A DNA stretch of 33,919 nt from Stenocarpella maydis. Lineage: Eukaryota; Ascomycota; Sordariomycetes; Diaporthales; Diaporthaceae. The stretch lies in contig NQMI01000053.1 in NCBI GenBank assembly GCA_002270565.1, positions 236,654 to 270,572 on the forward strand, read 5' to 3'. This document shows positions 11,801 through 22,649 of the stretch, one piece after another (within the stretch, counting starts at the first letter, position 1; every line of letters begins with the position of its first letter). A program made the translations under genes and the position numbers. The notes under the pieces are model-generated. The model was not told the origin of the DNA. It searched no databases and saw only the letters and a list, made by a program, of their open reading frames with translations.

Positions 11801-12576
11801 AACATGGTATACCGGTCATGTCCATTCTTCGTTCTTTTGGCTTGCATGGTCAATCGGCCTTTGCGTCTTTCTTGCATCACCAGCTTATGGAAAGGAGTCT
11901 TTTGTATTGCCGGCCGGCTGGAAGTTAAACATCATTACCAAAAGGGATAGGCGCGGGTGCTTCTCATAGAACCAGTTTGGTATAGGATAACATTTATATC
12001 GGAACGGTGCTGGACACGATTAGTTACCAGGAGCAATGATAGCATCATAGACATGACGGGCCCCATGGTCTATCTGGTGACTCAAATGAAATGGCCAGAT
12101 GGCTCCTCACTGACCGCAAGACCCTAGCGGAGTCCGTCCGAGTAAGCGTGCCTGCATGGACTGACGACCCCCAGGACCGAGTTAGTTCTGACGAGGCTCA
12201 GCGAAATTTCATATAGTGGTAGATTAGAGTGCTGCAAATTGAATCGCCTTTAGGTTGATGGCCAACTATCTCGTAGTTATAGACACTTACTCTGCAGGAG
12301 TCCAACCATATTCGATTCCTGTGTTCACTAAGCGGTGGAGACCAGGCCTGGGCGGTTTGGTTTGGTTTGGTTACTCGCCCCACCCATTTTTTTTTATCGC
12401 GTGCTTATCCAAGTGGGAACGGCGGCAGAAAAAAAGTTCCAGCCTCCAAAGTTGCATTTTACAAATGCAACCTTAATCATCCTCTTTCAACTTTCTGCGA
12501 AGCGTTGCGCAACCCCGGTTTCTCGTTGATTTCTGACCTGCAACTGCTGCACACGCGACCTCACCACAATCTCAGC
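11801..12576. other. Intergenic region between PFK-2/FBPase-2 and HAS1
   Basis: This 776-bp stretch holds the 3' end of the first gene and the promoter of the second, both on the + strand. No open frame is convincing. A GGTTT-type short tandem run lies at about 12354-12371 and an eight-T tract at 12388-12395. The frame of HAS1 stays open upstream to 12367, but homology begins only after the ATG at 12577. No clear TATA box was seen close to HAS1. Confidence 0.6.
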
Positions 12577-14380
12577 ATGGCTTCAGAAACCACAAAGAAG
12601 AGAAAGTTGAAGGATGGCAGTGCGTCGAGGCCTGCATCTGACGAGCCCAAGGTCAAGAAGGCCAAGAAGAGCAAGGCGAAGGAGCCCGAACCTGAGGTTG
12701 AGGAGGTTGAGGAGGTCAAGGAGGAGGTAGCATCAGCAGCCGAGGACGAGCATCACGAAGACGCCAGCGCGAGCGAAAACGGAGCGACACCACAGACCGA
12801 AGAGCCACAAGTGCAACAAGCTGAGGGCGCCGAACTCCCATCTCAAACACGCCTCTCACTCCCGCAAGGCTCCGGTACCGAAGTCCAGGAGTTCCAGCAG
12901 CTCAGCCTCTCCGAGAAGACGATCAAGGCCATAAACGAGATGGGCTTCACGAAGATGACCGACATCCAGAAGCGAGCCATACCGCCACTGCTCGCCGGCA
13001 AGGACGTCCTCGGCGCGGCCAAGACGGGCAGCGGCAAGACTCTCGCCTTCCTGATCCCAGCCATCGAGATGCTGAGTGCGCTCAAGTTCAAGCCGCGCAA
13101 CGGCACCGGCGTCATTGTCGTGTCCCCGACCCGAGAGCTGGCGCTGCAGATCTTTTCTGTCGCGCGGGACCTGCTGAAGCACCACAGCCAGACGTACGGC
13201 ATCGTCATCGGCGGCGCCAACAGGCGGGCTGAGGCGGACAAGCTGGGCAAGGGTGTCAACCTGATTATCGCGACGCCCGGGCGGCTTCTGGACCACCTGC
13301 AGAACACCCCCTTCGTGTTCAAGAACCTGCGGTCGCTCATCATTGACGAGGCGGACCGGATCCTGGAGATCGGTTTCGAGGACGAGATGCGGCAGATTAT
13401 TAAGATCTTGCCCAAGGAGGACAGGCAGACCATGCTGTTCTCCGCGACGCAGACTACAAAGGTCGAGGACCTGGCGCGGATATCGCTGCGGCCGGGGCCC
13501 CTCTACATCAACGTGGACGAGGAGAAGGAGTTCTCGACCGTGGAGGGTGTGGAGCAGGGCTACTGCATCGTGGACGCCGACAAGCGGTTCCTGCTCCTGT
13601 TTAGCTTCCTCAAGAAGATGGCCAAGAAGAAGATCATTGTCTTCTTCTCCAGCTGTAACTCTGTCAAATACTTCGCCGAGCTCCTGAACTTCATCGACCT
13701 GCCCGTACTCAACCTCCACGGCAAGATGAAGCAACAAGCCCGCACCAACACCTTCTTCGAATTCTGCAACGCCAAACAGGGCACCCTTATCTGCACAGAT
13801 GTTGCCGCCCGTGGCCTCGATGTAAGCGTGCGATCAAGCCCGAGATTGTGGCCATTGCGCTAACGGTGGTCTCCAGATCCCCGCTGTAGACTGGATCGTG
13901 CAATTCGACCCCCCAGATGACCCCCGCGACTACATCCACCGCGTGGGCCGGACGGCGCGAGGGACCAACACAAAGGGCCGCTCCCTCATGTTCCTGCAGC
14001 CGAGCGAGGTCGGGTTCCTCTCGCACCTCAAGGCGGCGCGCGTGCCCGTGGTCGAGTTCGAGTTCCCCTCGAACAAGATCGCCAACATCCAGTCGCAGCT
14101 CGAGAAGCTCATCGGCAAGAACTACTACCTGAACCAGAGCGCAAAGGAGGGCTACCGCAGCTACCTGCACGCCTACGCCAGCCACTCCCTGCGCAGCGTC
14201 TTCGACGTCCACAAGCTCGACCTGGTCAAGGTCGCCAAGAGCTTCGGGTTCGCCACGCCGCCGCGGGTCGATATCCGCCTGGGGGCCAGCATGTCCAAGG
14301 ACAAGAAGGTGCAGGCCCGGAGGCCGTACGGGAGCCAGCCGCAGCAGAAGGGTAATGGGTTCAGGAATCATCGCAAGTAG
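12577..14380 (+). CDS. HAS1: ATP-dependent DEAD-box RNA helicase HAS1
   Basis: This nucleolar helicase helps release snoRNAs and remodel pre-ribosomes for 40S and 60S assembly. Two exons, 12577-13821 and 13877-14380, give 582 aa. The 55-bp phase-0 intron has a GTAAGC donor, a GCTAAC branch site and a CAG acceptor, and lies directly after ARGLD of motif V. The first 100 residues are charged, with nuclear-signal-like KKRKLK and KKAKKSKAK and an acidic stretch. All helicase motifs are present: Q motif (about 105-130), AKTGSGKT (about 148-155), PTRELA (about 184-189), TPGRL, DEAD (257-260), SAT (289-291), TDVAARGLD and HRVGRTARG (436-444). The [20 protein letters not shown] stretch and the basic C-terminal extension are typical of HAS1 rather than other DEAD-box proteins. 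The start at 12577 is preferred over the longer open frame because only it begins the conserved charged tail. Confidence 0.97.
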
Positions 14381-14969
14381 CCCGGCGGGGGGGGGGGTTG
14401 AGCGCGTGCACGCTGCGGGCACCTTTATTTATTTGCAGGTGCTCAGCTGGAGGCTGTCAGAGACTAGGGGAATTATACCTGATTGGCGTCAAGGTGGTGT
14501 TGTTTCTAGGCGTTGAGCAACCAAAATCATTTAGTGTATCAGGTTCGAGATGGTGGGCCATATGCCAATGGCCAAGACACCCACGTATTACGATATAGAG
14601 ATTCAGCCCCATTACTCGACTAATTTTCCGATCGTGCGGGTCTGTCTGCATTGGTGCTCCTCGAGTGACTCAAATGTTACGAAGCTCAGTACGCATCAAC
14701 ATCAAAAAGATAAGAAATATTCCAACCCTTGTATCCGAGCACCGGTGAGCGCGGTGCTTCCAAAAACGCCCAACACCAACACAATGCAGCCAAACGCCAG
14801 GAAAAGACTCGGAAGAAGACGGAACGATGATATGGTGCGCTCCATCCGCTCCCTTTCACCTTCAGCCCGGACCCAGCCAGCAGCCCATGTATTCCATCTA
14901 GACCTCTTCCCCGGGGGGGAATCCAGGGCAGGGCGACAAGCGCAAGAAGAAGCGGTGGCCCTTCCCCTC
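14381..14969. other. Convergent 3' intergenic region HAS1 / SNARE
   Basis: The two flanking genes end facing each other across 589 bp. A run of 11 G begins seven bases after the HAS1 stop codon (14387-14397). No open frame with recognisable features was found, and the stretch presumably holds the two 3' UTRs. Confidence 0.6.
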
Positions 14970-15969
14970 TCACTTGAGCACCGCAATAAGCAGCACCAGG
15001 ATGACAATGAGCACGATGATGGCAATCATCTGCTTGCTCTCCCCGGCGGAGCGGGCCATCCTCCCGACCTGGCGGCGCGCGCGGTCGAGCCGTGAGGCGT
15101 GGCGGTCCACGAGGGCCTCCTGGTCCTCGAGGAGGGCGACCTGGCCGTCGAGCTCGTCGCCGATCTGCATGCTCAGCTCGCGCTGGCGGCTGATGGACTC
15201 GCCCAGGCGGTCGAGCTGGTCGTCCTGCTCGCGCAGGATGCGGCTGTGGTACGCGTGCACCAGCGCGTTGTCGGCCAGGCCCTCGGCCGTGTCGCGGTAG
15301 CCCTCGGGCCCGTCCGGGTCGTCGCGGTAGGGCTGGTTGAAGAGGCGGGCCGAGGCTGCGTCCTCGCCCCCCGGGCCTGCTGCTGCTGCGGAGGACGACG
15401 AGGAAGAGGCCGCCGCGCTGTCCTGGAAGCGGACCGTCTTGCCACCTGTGGGCGTGGAGGTGCCGCCGTTCCGGAGGGACTTCTTTGCTGGCGGGTGCAG
15501 GCTCGAGGAGGACGGCAGGGGCGGGCTGGTGGATGTGCTGCTGGCGTGGGCAAAGTCAGCCGCGAGGGCCGGGTCGTTTGGTTGTGTGAGGGTCGAGTTC
15601 GAGCCGGGCGCGGAGAAGCCGTGGAACTGGGACGTCAGGTCGTCGAATTGCTTCTGGAGACCTGGCAGGGAGTCGGCAATGGCTGCGGCTTTGCTGTGTA
15701 GAGGAGCAGGTGGTGTCAGCATCGGGTCAGCATGGCGGGTTGGCGTAGGCATCAAGATTGGGGAAGGCGTACGCATCATCACCAGCCTCGTGCAGGCGCT
15801 GCTGCTCTGTCCGCAGGGCTTCCAGGCCATCTCGGAACTGGTCCAGCGAGCGAGAGAGATGGCCGTCCTGTGAGTCGCTCTGCAGGTTCAGTGCCTGGGC
15901 CCGCTTGCGTTCGAGCAGCGAGAGCTTGATGTGATCGGCGAGCAGAAACAGGGCGTTCGGGTTCGACAT
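14970..15969 (-). CDS. SYN8: Syn8-like Qc-SNARE (syntaxin 8 family), tail-anchored
   Basis: SNAREs of this class act in endosomal and late-Golgi membrane fusion. Exons are 15969-15773 and 15693-14970 on the minus strand (306 aa). The 79-bp phase-2 intron has donor GTACGC, branch GCTGAC and acceptor CACAG, and joins the frame as GDDAKAAAIAD. The N-terminus MSNPNALFLLADHIKLSLLE is typical of the fungal family, so the ATG at 15969 is preferred over one 96 bp upstream. A Ser/Ala/Pro-rich linker fills roughly residues 100-180. The SNARE motif covers about 221-278, with the zero-layer glutamine at about 250 in GDELDGQ. The last 19 residues form a hydrophobic anchor with one terminal lysine, leaving almost nothing on the luminal side. 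Assignment to Syn8 rather than Tlg1 rests on the N-terminus and is less certain than the SNARE call. Confidence 0.9.
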
Positions 15970-16707
15970 GTCTGCGGGGAGGGAATGCTCGATCGGCCGG
16001 GTTGGTGTCAAAACGGGCTGAACGGGCGGCGTTCCGTGTGAGGACGGATCAATAGGCTCTTGCAAGAGGGGTCTAGATCAGGCGCAGAAGGTGCAGTGGA
16101 TTCCAGTGGGAGCGGAGGCATGGGCTTTTTCAACTTTGAAGAGGTTGAGACACGGAAAGAAGGAATGTTTTGGAGCTGGAGGAGAGCGTCATGCGCCGAG
16201 GAGGCAGCACAGCTCTCATCTCTCCCACCGGCACAGCGTATCCGCTGCTGAGACAGCCACTCGACCCCGCTGACGGCCGGGCCACTCGACGGCCCCGAGC
16301 ATATATCGTCAAGGGTTCTTCTCTTTGTACTATAGTATACGGAGTATGGGCCAGCCCAAGCCCCCAGGAGCTTCTGCAGGCCACCTGCAGCTATTCACGG
16401 TGGGATTGTCGACAATAAACTACGGCCCCGCTATTACCGGGCTTCGCGTCCCATCTTACATGCATCCAGTCGGCTTCTTTCCTCGCCGCCTAACCCAAAC
16501 TACCGGTCTGTGGACATGATCCCGCAGGATCACGCCCATGATGGGAAAAGAAAATGGCTGTGGCCTGGCGCCACCACGCAACTCTCCTCCCAATGGTGCG
16601 CCTGAGGGGTCGCAACAACGTTCTCTCTCGTGCGTACTTGAAGAGCAAGACGACACCCCAGCCGCATCTTGCTCACCCGGTGTGGCCGGAACTCGTGCAA
16701 AAGAAAA
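15970..16707. promoter_or_regulatory. Shared divergent promoter region SNARE / P450
   Basis: The SNARE gene runs left and the P450 gene runs right from this 738-bp interval, so it must hold both promoters. TATA-like sequences are catatatcg near 16300 and tatagtatac near 16331. Neither is at an obviously diagnostic distance from a start codon. The interval has no convincing open frame. Confidence 0.6.
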
Positions 16708-18616
16708 ATGATTTGGTCTACGGTGCTGGGGACTGTGTTGGCACTTGTGGCGGGCTCTTACCTGCTCGAGGGCTTCATCTTCTCGAGACGCCATGCCCAG
16801 GAGCCAACGTACATGCGCCCCCGCGTGCCACTCATCGGTCACCTCTTGGGCTACATGAGGAAAGGAGCACCTTATTTCAGCGACGTAGAGTACGGAGCCG
16901 TCAAATCCTCCCGCCCAGGCCGGACGTCCTCTCAGCACGGGTATCGAGCTAACTAACACCTCCCAGGGCCAAGTTCCCCCGCCTTGCCATCTTCTCCCTG
17001 CCTGTTTTCTCATTCAAGGTCTATGTCGTCGCCGATCGACAGGTCTTTGCAGCTGTCCAGCGCAACTCCAGGACAGTTTCCTTTGCGCCTTTCGCAAAGA
17101 GAGCCACCAAGATCCTGGGCAATGTCTCGGACAAGACTGTGAGGGCCGTGGACACCCTGTCCGAGGACGAGGAGACGCGCTCCTTCGCCCGCAAGGTCCA
17201 TCATCTAGAGGCAGCAACCCTTTCAAATGGAGCCGGGCTGGACCGCCTCAACCTCGTCACTGCCCGGGAGAAACTGAGGATTGTGGACGAGCTTGTACTG
17301 GAGGCTGCAAAGGCCCCCGCGCAGATCGACCTATATGACTGGGTTCAGCACCTCGTCACCATCTCAGCCTCCACGGGATTCTACGGACCACAGAACCCGT
17401 ACACGGACCCCCAGCACGAGAAGAATTTCTGGTAGGCCCCATCAGCACACCTGTGCGTCCCATCCCGCGCTGAACTTTTGCACAGGACATTCAACGACCA
17501 GATCCCCCTCGTCACATCCGGCCTGGCCTGGCTCTTTGCCCCAAGGGCTCACAAGGCGAAAATCAGTCATACTGAAAGGTACTGGGCATACTACCGCGCT
17601 GGTGGCACTGATTCCGCGTCCGACTTCATCAGGGAGAGGACCCGCGCTCTCATAGACAACGGCTGCGCCCCCAGGGAAGCGGCCTACATAAACACCGGCC
17701 TCGATGTCGCCCTCATCAGCAACTACACCGGCATAGCTTTCTGGACCGTGTACTACGTCTTGTCTCTGCCGGGACTTGTCGAGGCCGTGAGGGAAGAGGC
17801 GGGGAAGGCCGTCATAAGGGGTGAGAAGGAGGGTAACTACACCCTCGACGTGTCGGTACTCCGCACCTCGTGCCCGCTTCTGGTCTCGGTATTGCAGGAG
17901 ACACAGCGTCTGAAGATGGTACATGCAAACATTCGGGAAGTTGTCAGTGATACCGGCATCAGCGCGGGGGGCAAGGAGTACATTCTTAAAAAGGGGAATT
18001 ATGTGCAGCTCCACAATACTCCGGTCCTGCGCAACAAAGAGTCATGGTGAGACCTGACTATCCTCTTGCTCCGCCCTTGTTTGAATTTGCAGAACCCCAC
18101 CTTCAGACATCTTCAAGCATCGTTAGCACCCACAGCAACGCGCGGTACTCAATACGCTCACGTGCACATGAGAGATGACACCACGGGTACTGACATTGCA
18201 CACATACACACAGGGGCGAGGATGCAGACGACTTCGACCCTAGGCGCTTCATCCGTATGCGCAAGGATAGCAACCCGGCCGGCGGCATTGTGCCCCCGAA
18301 CCAGCTGCCCCCGATGTCATTCCCCGTCTGGGGCGTGGCGCCCCACGTCTGCCCCGCGCGCTTCTACGCGAGTACCGGCGTGCTAGTTCTGGTCGCCCTA
18401 GTCGCCCTTAGGCTTGACATCTCGCCGGCGGGCGGCGAAGGGCGTGGTGGTCCGGACCCGGTGTGGCGGGAGCTTGAGGACAAGTGGAACTTCTCGGCCG
18501 TCTGTCAGCCAACAGAACCGGTGCTTGTTTCTGTGAAGCCCAGAGAGGACCGGAGGGGGGATTGGAAGGTCACTGTGGGGGAGCCTGAGACTCGGCTTCA
18601 GTTTTCTGTGGCGTGA
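16708..18616 (+). CDS. Cytochrome P450 monooxygenase (CYP7/CYP8-like type)
   Basis: A membrane-anchored haem enzyme of unknown substrate. Four exons, 16708-16889, 16967-17431, 17486-18046 and 18214-18616, give 536 aa. All three introns are GT-AG and phase 2. The protein opens with a membrane anchor (about 1-26), then PRVPLIGHLLGYMRKGAPYF, as in microsomal P450s. The K-helix ExxR is ETQR (354-357), and the PERF-like stretch is FDPRRF. The haem loop reads FPVWGVAPHVCPAR with Cys449, so Ala stands where the usual CxG glycine is. The I helix (NTGLDVALISNYTGIAFW) lacks the common AGxxT and instead resembles the N..P..FW pattern of the CYP7/CYP8 group. That suggests unusual oxygen chemistry or a sterol/lipid-like substrate; this is inference. 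Two introns interrupt Trp codons, with in-frame stops just inside the donors, so retention would truncate the protein. No other biosynthetic genes sit beside it. Confidence 0.93.
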
Positions 18617-18667
18617 AGGAGTGCGCGTCCATGTTTTGAAATACCTGCGTATACTATATATGCTATG

Positions 18668-18699
<32 letters not shown>

Positions 18700-19674
18700 C
18701 CTTTTTTCTTCTTGGAAGGCATGACGTCGGCTGTCCTTTGGGTCGTGCGATGTTTCCATAAACCGTAGTCATAGTGAGCTGGTAGTGACTTCAGATGGTT
18801 CTGCACGCAATGGGGTTGGGGGGGGGGGGCGGATGCTCAGGCGATGGCACTCTTGGTGATACAGATATCTTGGGTATGAGGAAAGCCGCAGATGACTACA
18901 TGGTTGGCTACGAAGCAGGCGTCCCTTGTCGCAATGAGTAGCACTGCTACGACAGTCATATTTTGATATCCCAACGACTACCAGAACCCCATATTCGTTT
19001 GCGTCATACATGCGCCTCAAAAGGTCAATAACGAATGCATAAGAGGTGAGGCCGTTGTGTTCAGATATGCGGTGATCAGTAAGCTTTGACTGGTAGTCGC
19101 TAAATAAACCGGACGGGATCATATTCAATGTGTTTAGTTTGGAGCAGGCCACATTCTGTCGGCGGAAAGTTTGACAGGAATATTTCCCTCAAGCCTATCT
19201 ACTACTTGAGCGTTGCTATGATCCCGAGATTCGGTGCCCAATGTCCGAGAACGCACCAAGCGTGACTGGTTACGAGTATTGCCCTCGGAGCTAGGTATCC
19301 AGAGCGCAAATCATCCAGATGTCTGTTTGGCACAGCCTGGCAAGTCTTCCAAGGACTCTTTTGCTTCATGCTTCATATATTAATGCTCTTGGGCGGAACT
19401 GGCTGTGAGGTTCGCTTTCCAGCGTGGAATCGCAGCGTATTCTTAGAAGCCTCCATTTTGTTCATCGGTAAAGATGAGTCCATTGTCAAAGTTATGCGGC
19501 TTTCAAAGTTCCCGCAGTCCTTCTCGTGCATGAGCCCGTTGTATGCAATTGATCCCAAAATCATCATGAAAACCAACCCAACTCCAGAGAAATAATCGCT
19601 GTGTAGAGATCTAAAAAGCCAGAGGCGGTGGACTTCACGGCACATAAAAAAAACCAAAAAAAAAAAACACACGC
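18617..19674. other. Intergenic region after the P450 gene
   Basis: The P450 and the secreted-protein gene end towards each other across this stretch of just over 1 kb. It contains the 31-T tract (18669-18699), a 12-G run (18818-18829) and A-rich runs near 19647-19668. A minus-strand frame at 18769-19152 has a short protein-like stretch (SYAFVIDLLRRMYDANEYGV) but then turns low-complexity, and I could not place it in a family; it may be a relic or chance. Nothing else stands out. Confidence 0.5.
18669..18699 (+). repeat. Homopolymer tract, 31 T
   Basis: An uninterrupted run of 31 T begins 53 bases after the P450 stop codon, followed by CC and more T-rich sequence. It may lie in the P450 3' UTR. 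Its exact length is likely to vary between isolates and is prone to sequencing error. Confidence 0.95.
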
Positions 19675-20238
19675 CTATTTCGGAAAATACCACAGCTTCT
19701 GCCTCTCGACCATGCTATACCCCAGCCCCAAGAACGAGCAAAGGTCTATCCACTTATCTTGCTCCACCCCCTCACCGGACGCGTATACATCCAGCTCCAG
19801 CAGGCGGTCCGAGTTCCTGGCCTGGGTGTAGAAGGCCCGTACCGAGTCGGCGCGCGCGGCGGTGTGGTTGGCCGAGGCAGAACCTGGAGAGACAGACCTC
19901 TCCTGGCGGCCGTGCACTTCTGAGCTGTGCTGCACCCGGAGGTCCCAGGGGATGATGAACTTGGAGTCGCCGTCGGGCCTGAAGGCGTCAAGGGCATCCT
20001 CGCCCGTGTTGAGCTCGGTGTAGGTTGGCCCGGACTGGCTGCACTGTGCTTCGGCGCCGGCGCAGGCCCGGCTGTATCCCAGCGCTTGCAGCGCCTCGGC
20101 TGAGGCTCTCGTGGCCTGTCGTGTGGTCTGGAGTATGTATACCGACGGGGAGCCGGTCTGGGTGTGGCTTGGCGCGCTGCCCGGCTCCTGCGCTGGGAGC
20201 AGGCCAAGAAGGCTTGAGGCGACTGATGATAGCTTCAT
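19675..20238 (-). CDS. Small predicted secreted protein, function unknown
   Basis: An uninterrupted 187-codon frame begins at 20238 with MKLSSVASSLLGLLPAQ, which reads as a short signal peptide with likely cleavage near residue 17-22. The mature part is polar, has three cysteines (RAC, QCS and DLCS contexts), one N-x-T site (NHT), and ends in an ordered hydrophobic segment (LCSFLGLGYSMVERQKLWYF) that is unlikely to be random. I do not recognise the family. Codon use is GC-rich like the neighbouring intact genes, and no nonsense codons are present. On the minus strand a TTTATAG sequence lies roughly 100 bp upstream of the start and could be its TATA element. It is a candidate apoplastic protein or effector on size and signal alone; the odd cysteine number argues against a purely disulphide-knotted fold. 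A missed intron cannot be ruled out. Confidence 0.6.
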   Translation of the reverse strand: MKLSSVASSLLGLLPAQEPGSAPSHTQTGSPSVYILQTTRQATRASAEALQALGYSRACAGAEAQCSQSGPTYTELNTGEDALDAFRPDGDSKFIIPWDLRVQHSSEVHGRQERSVSPGSASANHTAARADSVRAFYTQARNSDRLLELDVYASGEGVEQDKWIDLCSFLGLGYSMVERQKLWYFPK

Positions 20239-22310
20239 TGTGCGTGGATTTGCGGCTCGGCGGTGAGAGCAGTCGTTTGGATGGACGGGAAAGAGGATGG
20301 AAGAGTGGGAGTGTGATTCTCGGTTTGTTCCCTTCTATAAATTGGGGATCGGCCAGGAGCCGGTTTCAACACTCCTGAATCTCGACTCTTTCGCCGCCTC
20401 GTTGTAACAAGTCACAAGTGGGTGGACCCTGGATTCTTAGCGGTGATCTCTATGCAGGGTCCTGCCCACGTTTCTCACCACCAATGCGCTCGAGCGACCC
20501 TGCCCGACCCTGTCGGATCTTCCGAAAATGCAGCGGGTAATTGTCCTAATATTGTTTCGAATCTTGGGGGAAAGGGGACCCTAAGCGATTGGCAGCTGAT
20601 CTAGACCCCTGGTGGCTGTGGGTCCGGTCCAGTCCAGGTGGCCTGGTGGGAAGGGGGTTCCTCCAGATTACACTATAAAAGTAGCCAAGTGCCTGAAGTG
20701 GCTCCTCGTAATTGGGTGAGCCGTCGCACGAAGACGCCCGTGTCGTGGGAAGCTCATCTCAGGTCAGCGTGGCGGTGCGTTATGGCTGACTTCCTGTCTC
20801 ATTTCGGATCCCACAATGGCCACCGGACGGCCAGTGCTGGCCCGACGAACCATGGCCTGCTCAACTCTAGCTCCTCCAGCTCCGAGTCGACGCCCCCCTA
20901 GCCAGGACTCGACAGCCCGCTTCAAGTCAACCCTATTGCTCTGAGCCGCCGTCTATTTGATTTCCCGTGAGCAGCTACCACCTGTTCCGCGACTAGAGCA
21001 TGTGCATGCGCCAGCTCGGAGAAGACACGACTTACCAACAGATGCATGGCGATGAATACTGCACCGGGAACCAACTTCGTTTAATCCTCGGGCTACAGAC
21101 GCAAAACCCCAGGCTGGGTACGAAGAAAGTCCATGGTAGCGCTGCAAGACCATGCCCAAGAGGCCAAGGTACATGTGTAGTTAAACGGGAATATCGCTAG
21201 CACCACCTGATGCTTCATGGACCGCAGAGTCCTGCCATTTTCTCAAGTCCAATGAATATGGTCCAAATTAAATACACTTCTCCCCGACTTGCATACCACA
21301 ATAACACAGACAGTTTAGCTATTGCAACACCTGTAGTTATAAATACAACACATACTTCAAAGATACTTGCCGTCTTTCTCAGCTTTTGTATGTGATTATC
21401 CTCAGATTGGACTTGTTGTCTTTGAAGGACTGATATTAGTACCCAAAAAATCACCCAGCTATCGTCCGATCCTCCACACAGCTTCCGGCTTGCCTCAATT
21501 GACGAGCCATGGCCAGGTATATGGCGGTGGTCTTCGATCTCACAGCTTTCTGCCTATTCATCTAATTTCCGACCTGGTGTGAAGAAGCATTCAATGACAA
21601 AAGAGATGACGCAAGACGTGGGCATCAGACGAAGAAAACACACATTGACGTGTACTCTATGGCAAACGCTACGCCTTGCTTTTAGTTACTCTAGGGTACT
21701 TTCCACAGGAGCTGCTATGGAGCTGCTTTCCGTATTCTGGCAGCAGTTGAGGCTCGTATTAGTAGGATGCGGCAATCGAGCTGCCAAGGCTCGCTCTTCC
21801 CGGATGCCTTTCAACGGCGTTGGCCTGGGCATCTGCGGTTCTGGATGCCGTGGTATTTACAGGAAGGAACTAAAAGAATAATTGGCATTCGGGTATCGAG
21901 CGTGCTAGAGGTGAGACAATCGGACACTGAGAGTGCACACCGTGAATAATTGACAAAATTAAGCAGATAACTCAACACCAAGTCTGCATTAAAAATAGAG
22001 CCTTGGGGAACTCTAACCTTCAACCCCTTGGCACTATTCATGCGTGCCAACTATTTATTGTAAAACGTCTCATCAATTCAGTGTGTTTTATATGTGTTTG
22101 ATGAGAACACAGTGCTGTGAGCTAATTTTCTGTACAAAGGAGGGAATTCCTTCTCCTTCACATAGCCTGAATACCTAGGTATATGGCTGATTCGCACCGA
22201 ATTCTTAGAGCCTGAGCCTATCTAGTATTAACCACTGAAAATGATTTGACCGTTCATTTCAGCTTCTATCACATAGTATGGCATTTCATTCTTCGGATAA
22301 TGGGAAATGA
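20239..22310. other. 2-kb gene-free stretch
   Basis: No open frame here shows a recognisable domain. The left part holds the presumed promoter of the secreted-protein gene. A TATA-like tataaaag lies near 20674 on the + strand with no gene obvious downstream. An 8-bp inverted repeat (CTCATCAA at 22069-22076, TTGATGAG at 22098-22105) with a 21-base loop occurs near the right end. Composition drifts towards AT from about 21200 onward. Confidence 0.5.
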
Positions 22311-22600
22311 ATGCACAAAGGATAAGATTGAATATAACAAGAAGGAGTTTAACTTGGTAATATTCTTAAAAAAGGATAAGGAGCTATAGGGTAAGATTAA
22401 GGCCCATATAAAGATCTAGAGGAAGAAGGTTTAAATTAACCTAAATAAGACTTTTGCTAATATTAAGGCTATTTAGAGGGCTTAAATTAAGGCCGGGGCT
22501 GTATTGCCTGATAGCGATAATTCTGATGATTCCTTAATACCAATAGAAGAGGGCTCGGTAATAGTTATGGCGGGAAATTGATATTGGGAATAGTAGCATG
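22311..22600 (+). mobile_element. RIP-eroded coding relic, origin unknown
   Basis: From about 22310 to 22560 one + frame reads as lysine-rich protein-like sequence (KDKIEYNKKEFNLVIFLKKD and, later, DSDNSDDSLIPIEEG), broken by several TAG/TAA codons. The stop pattern and AT-rich composition fit RIP of a repeated element. I could not name the protein. It ends at the GC-rich stretch (22610-22640) that borders the zinc-finger relic. Confidence 0.4.
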
Positions 22601-22649
22601 GTGGGTGGGTAGGACGGCCGGAAGGGGGGCCCGGCCGGAAGCCGGGGCA

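Noticed and set aside
12843..13737. Long minus-strand frames opposite HAS1
   Set aside because: They are antisense shadows of a highly GC-rich, well-conserved helicase gene and match nothing themselves.
15970..16065. Upstream ATG extending the SNARE by 32 residues
   Set aside because: The extension is Pro-rich and unlike the family, whereas MSNPNALFLLADHIKL is the usual beginning.
18093..18121. Possible extra small exon inside P450 intron 3
   Set aside because: Joining 18046 directly to 18214 gives an uninterrupted, family-like sequence (KESW then GEDADDFDPRRF); an insertion there would break it.
18769..19152. 127-codon minus-strand frame
   Set aside because: Only a short stretch looks protein-like; the remainder is low-complexity and no family was recognised. 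Mentioned in the intergenic entry as a possible relic.
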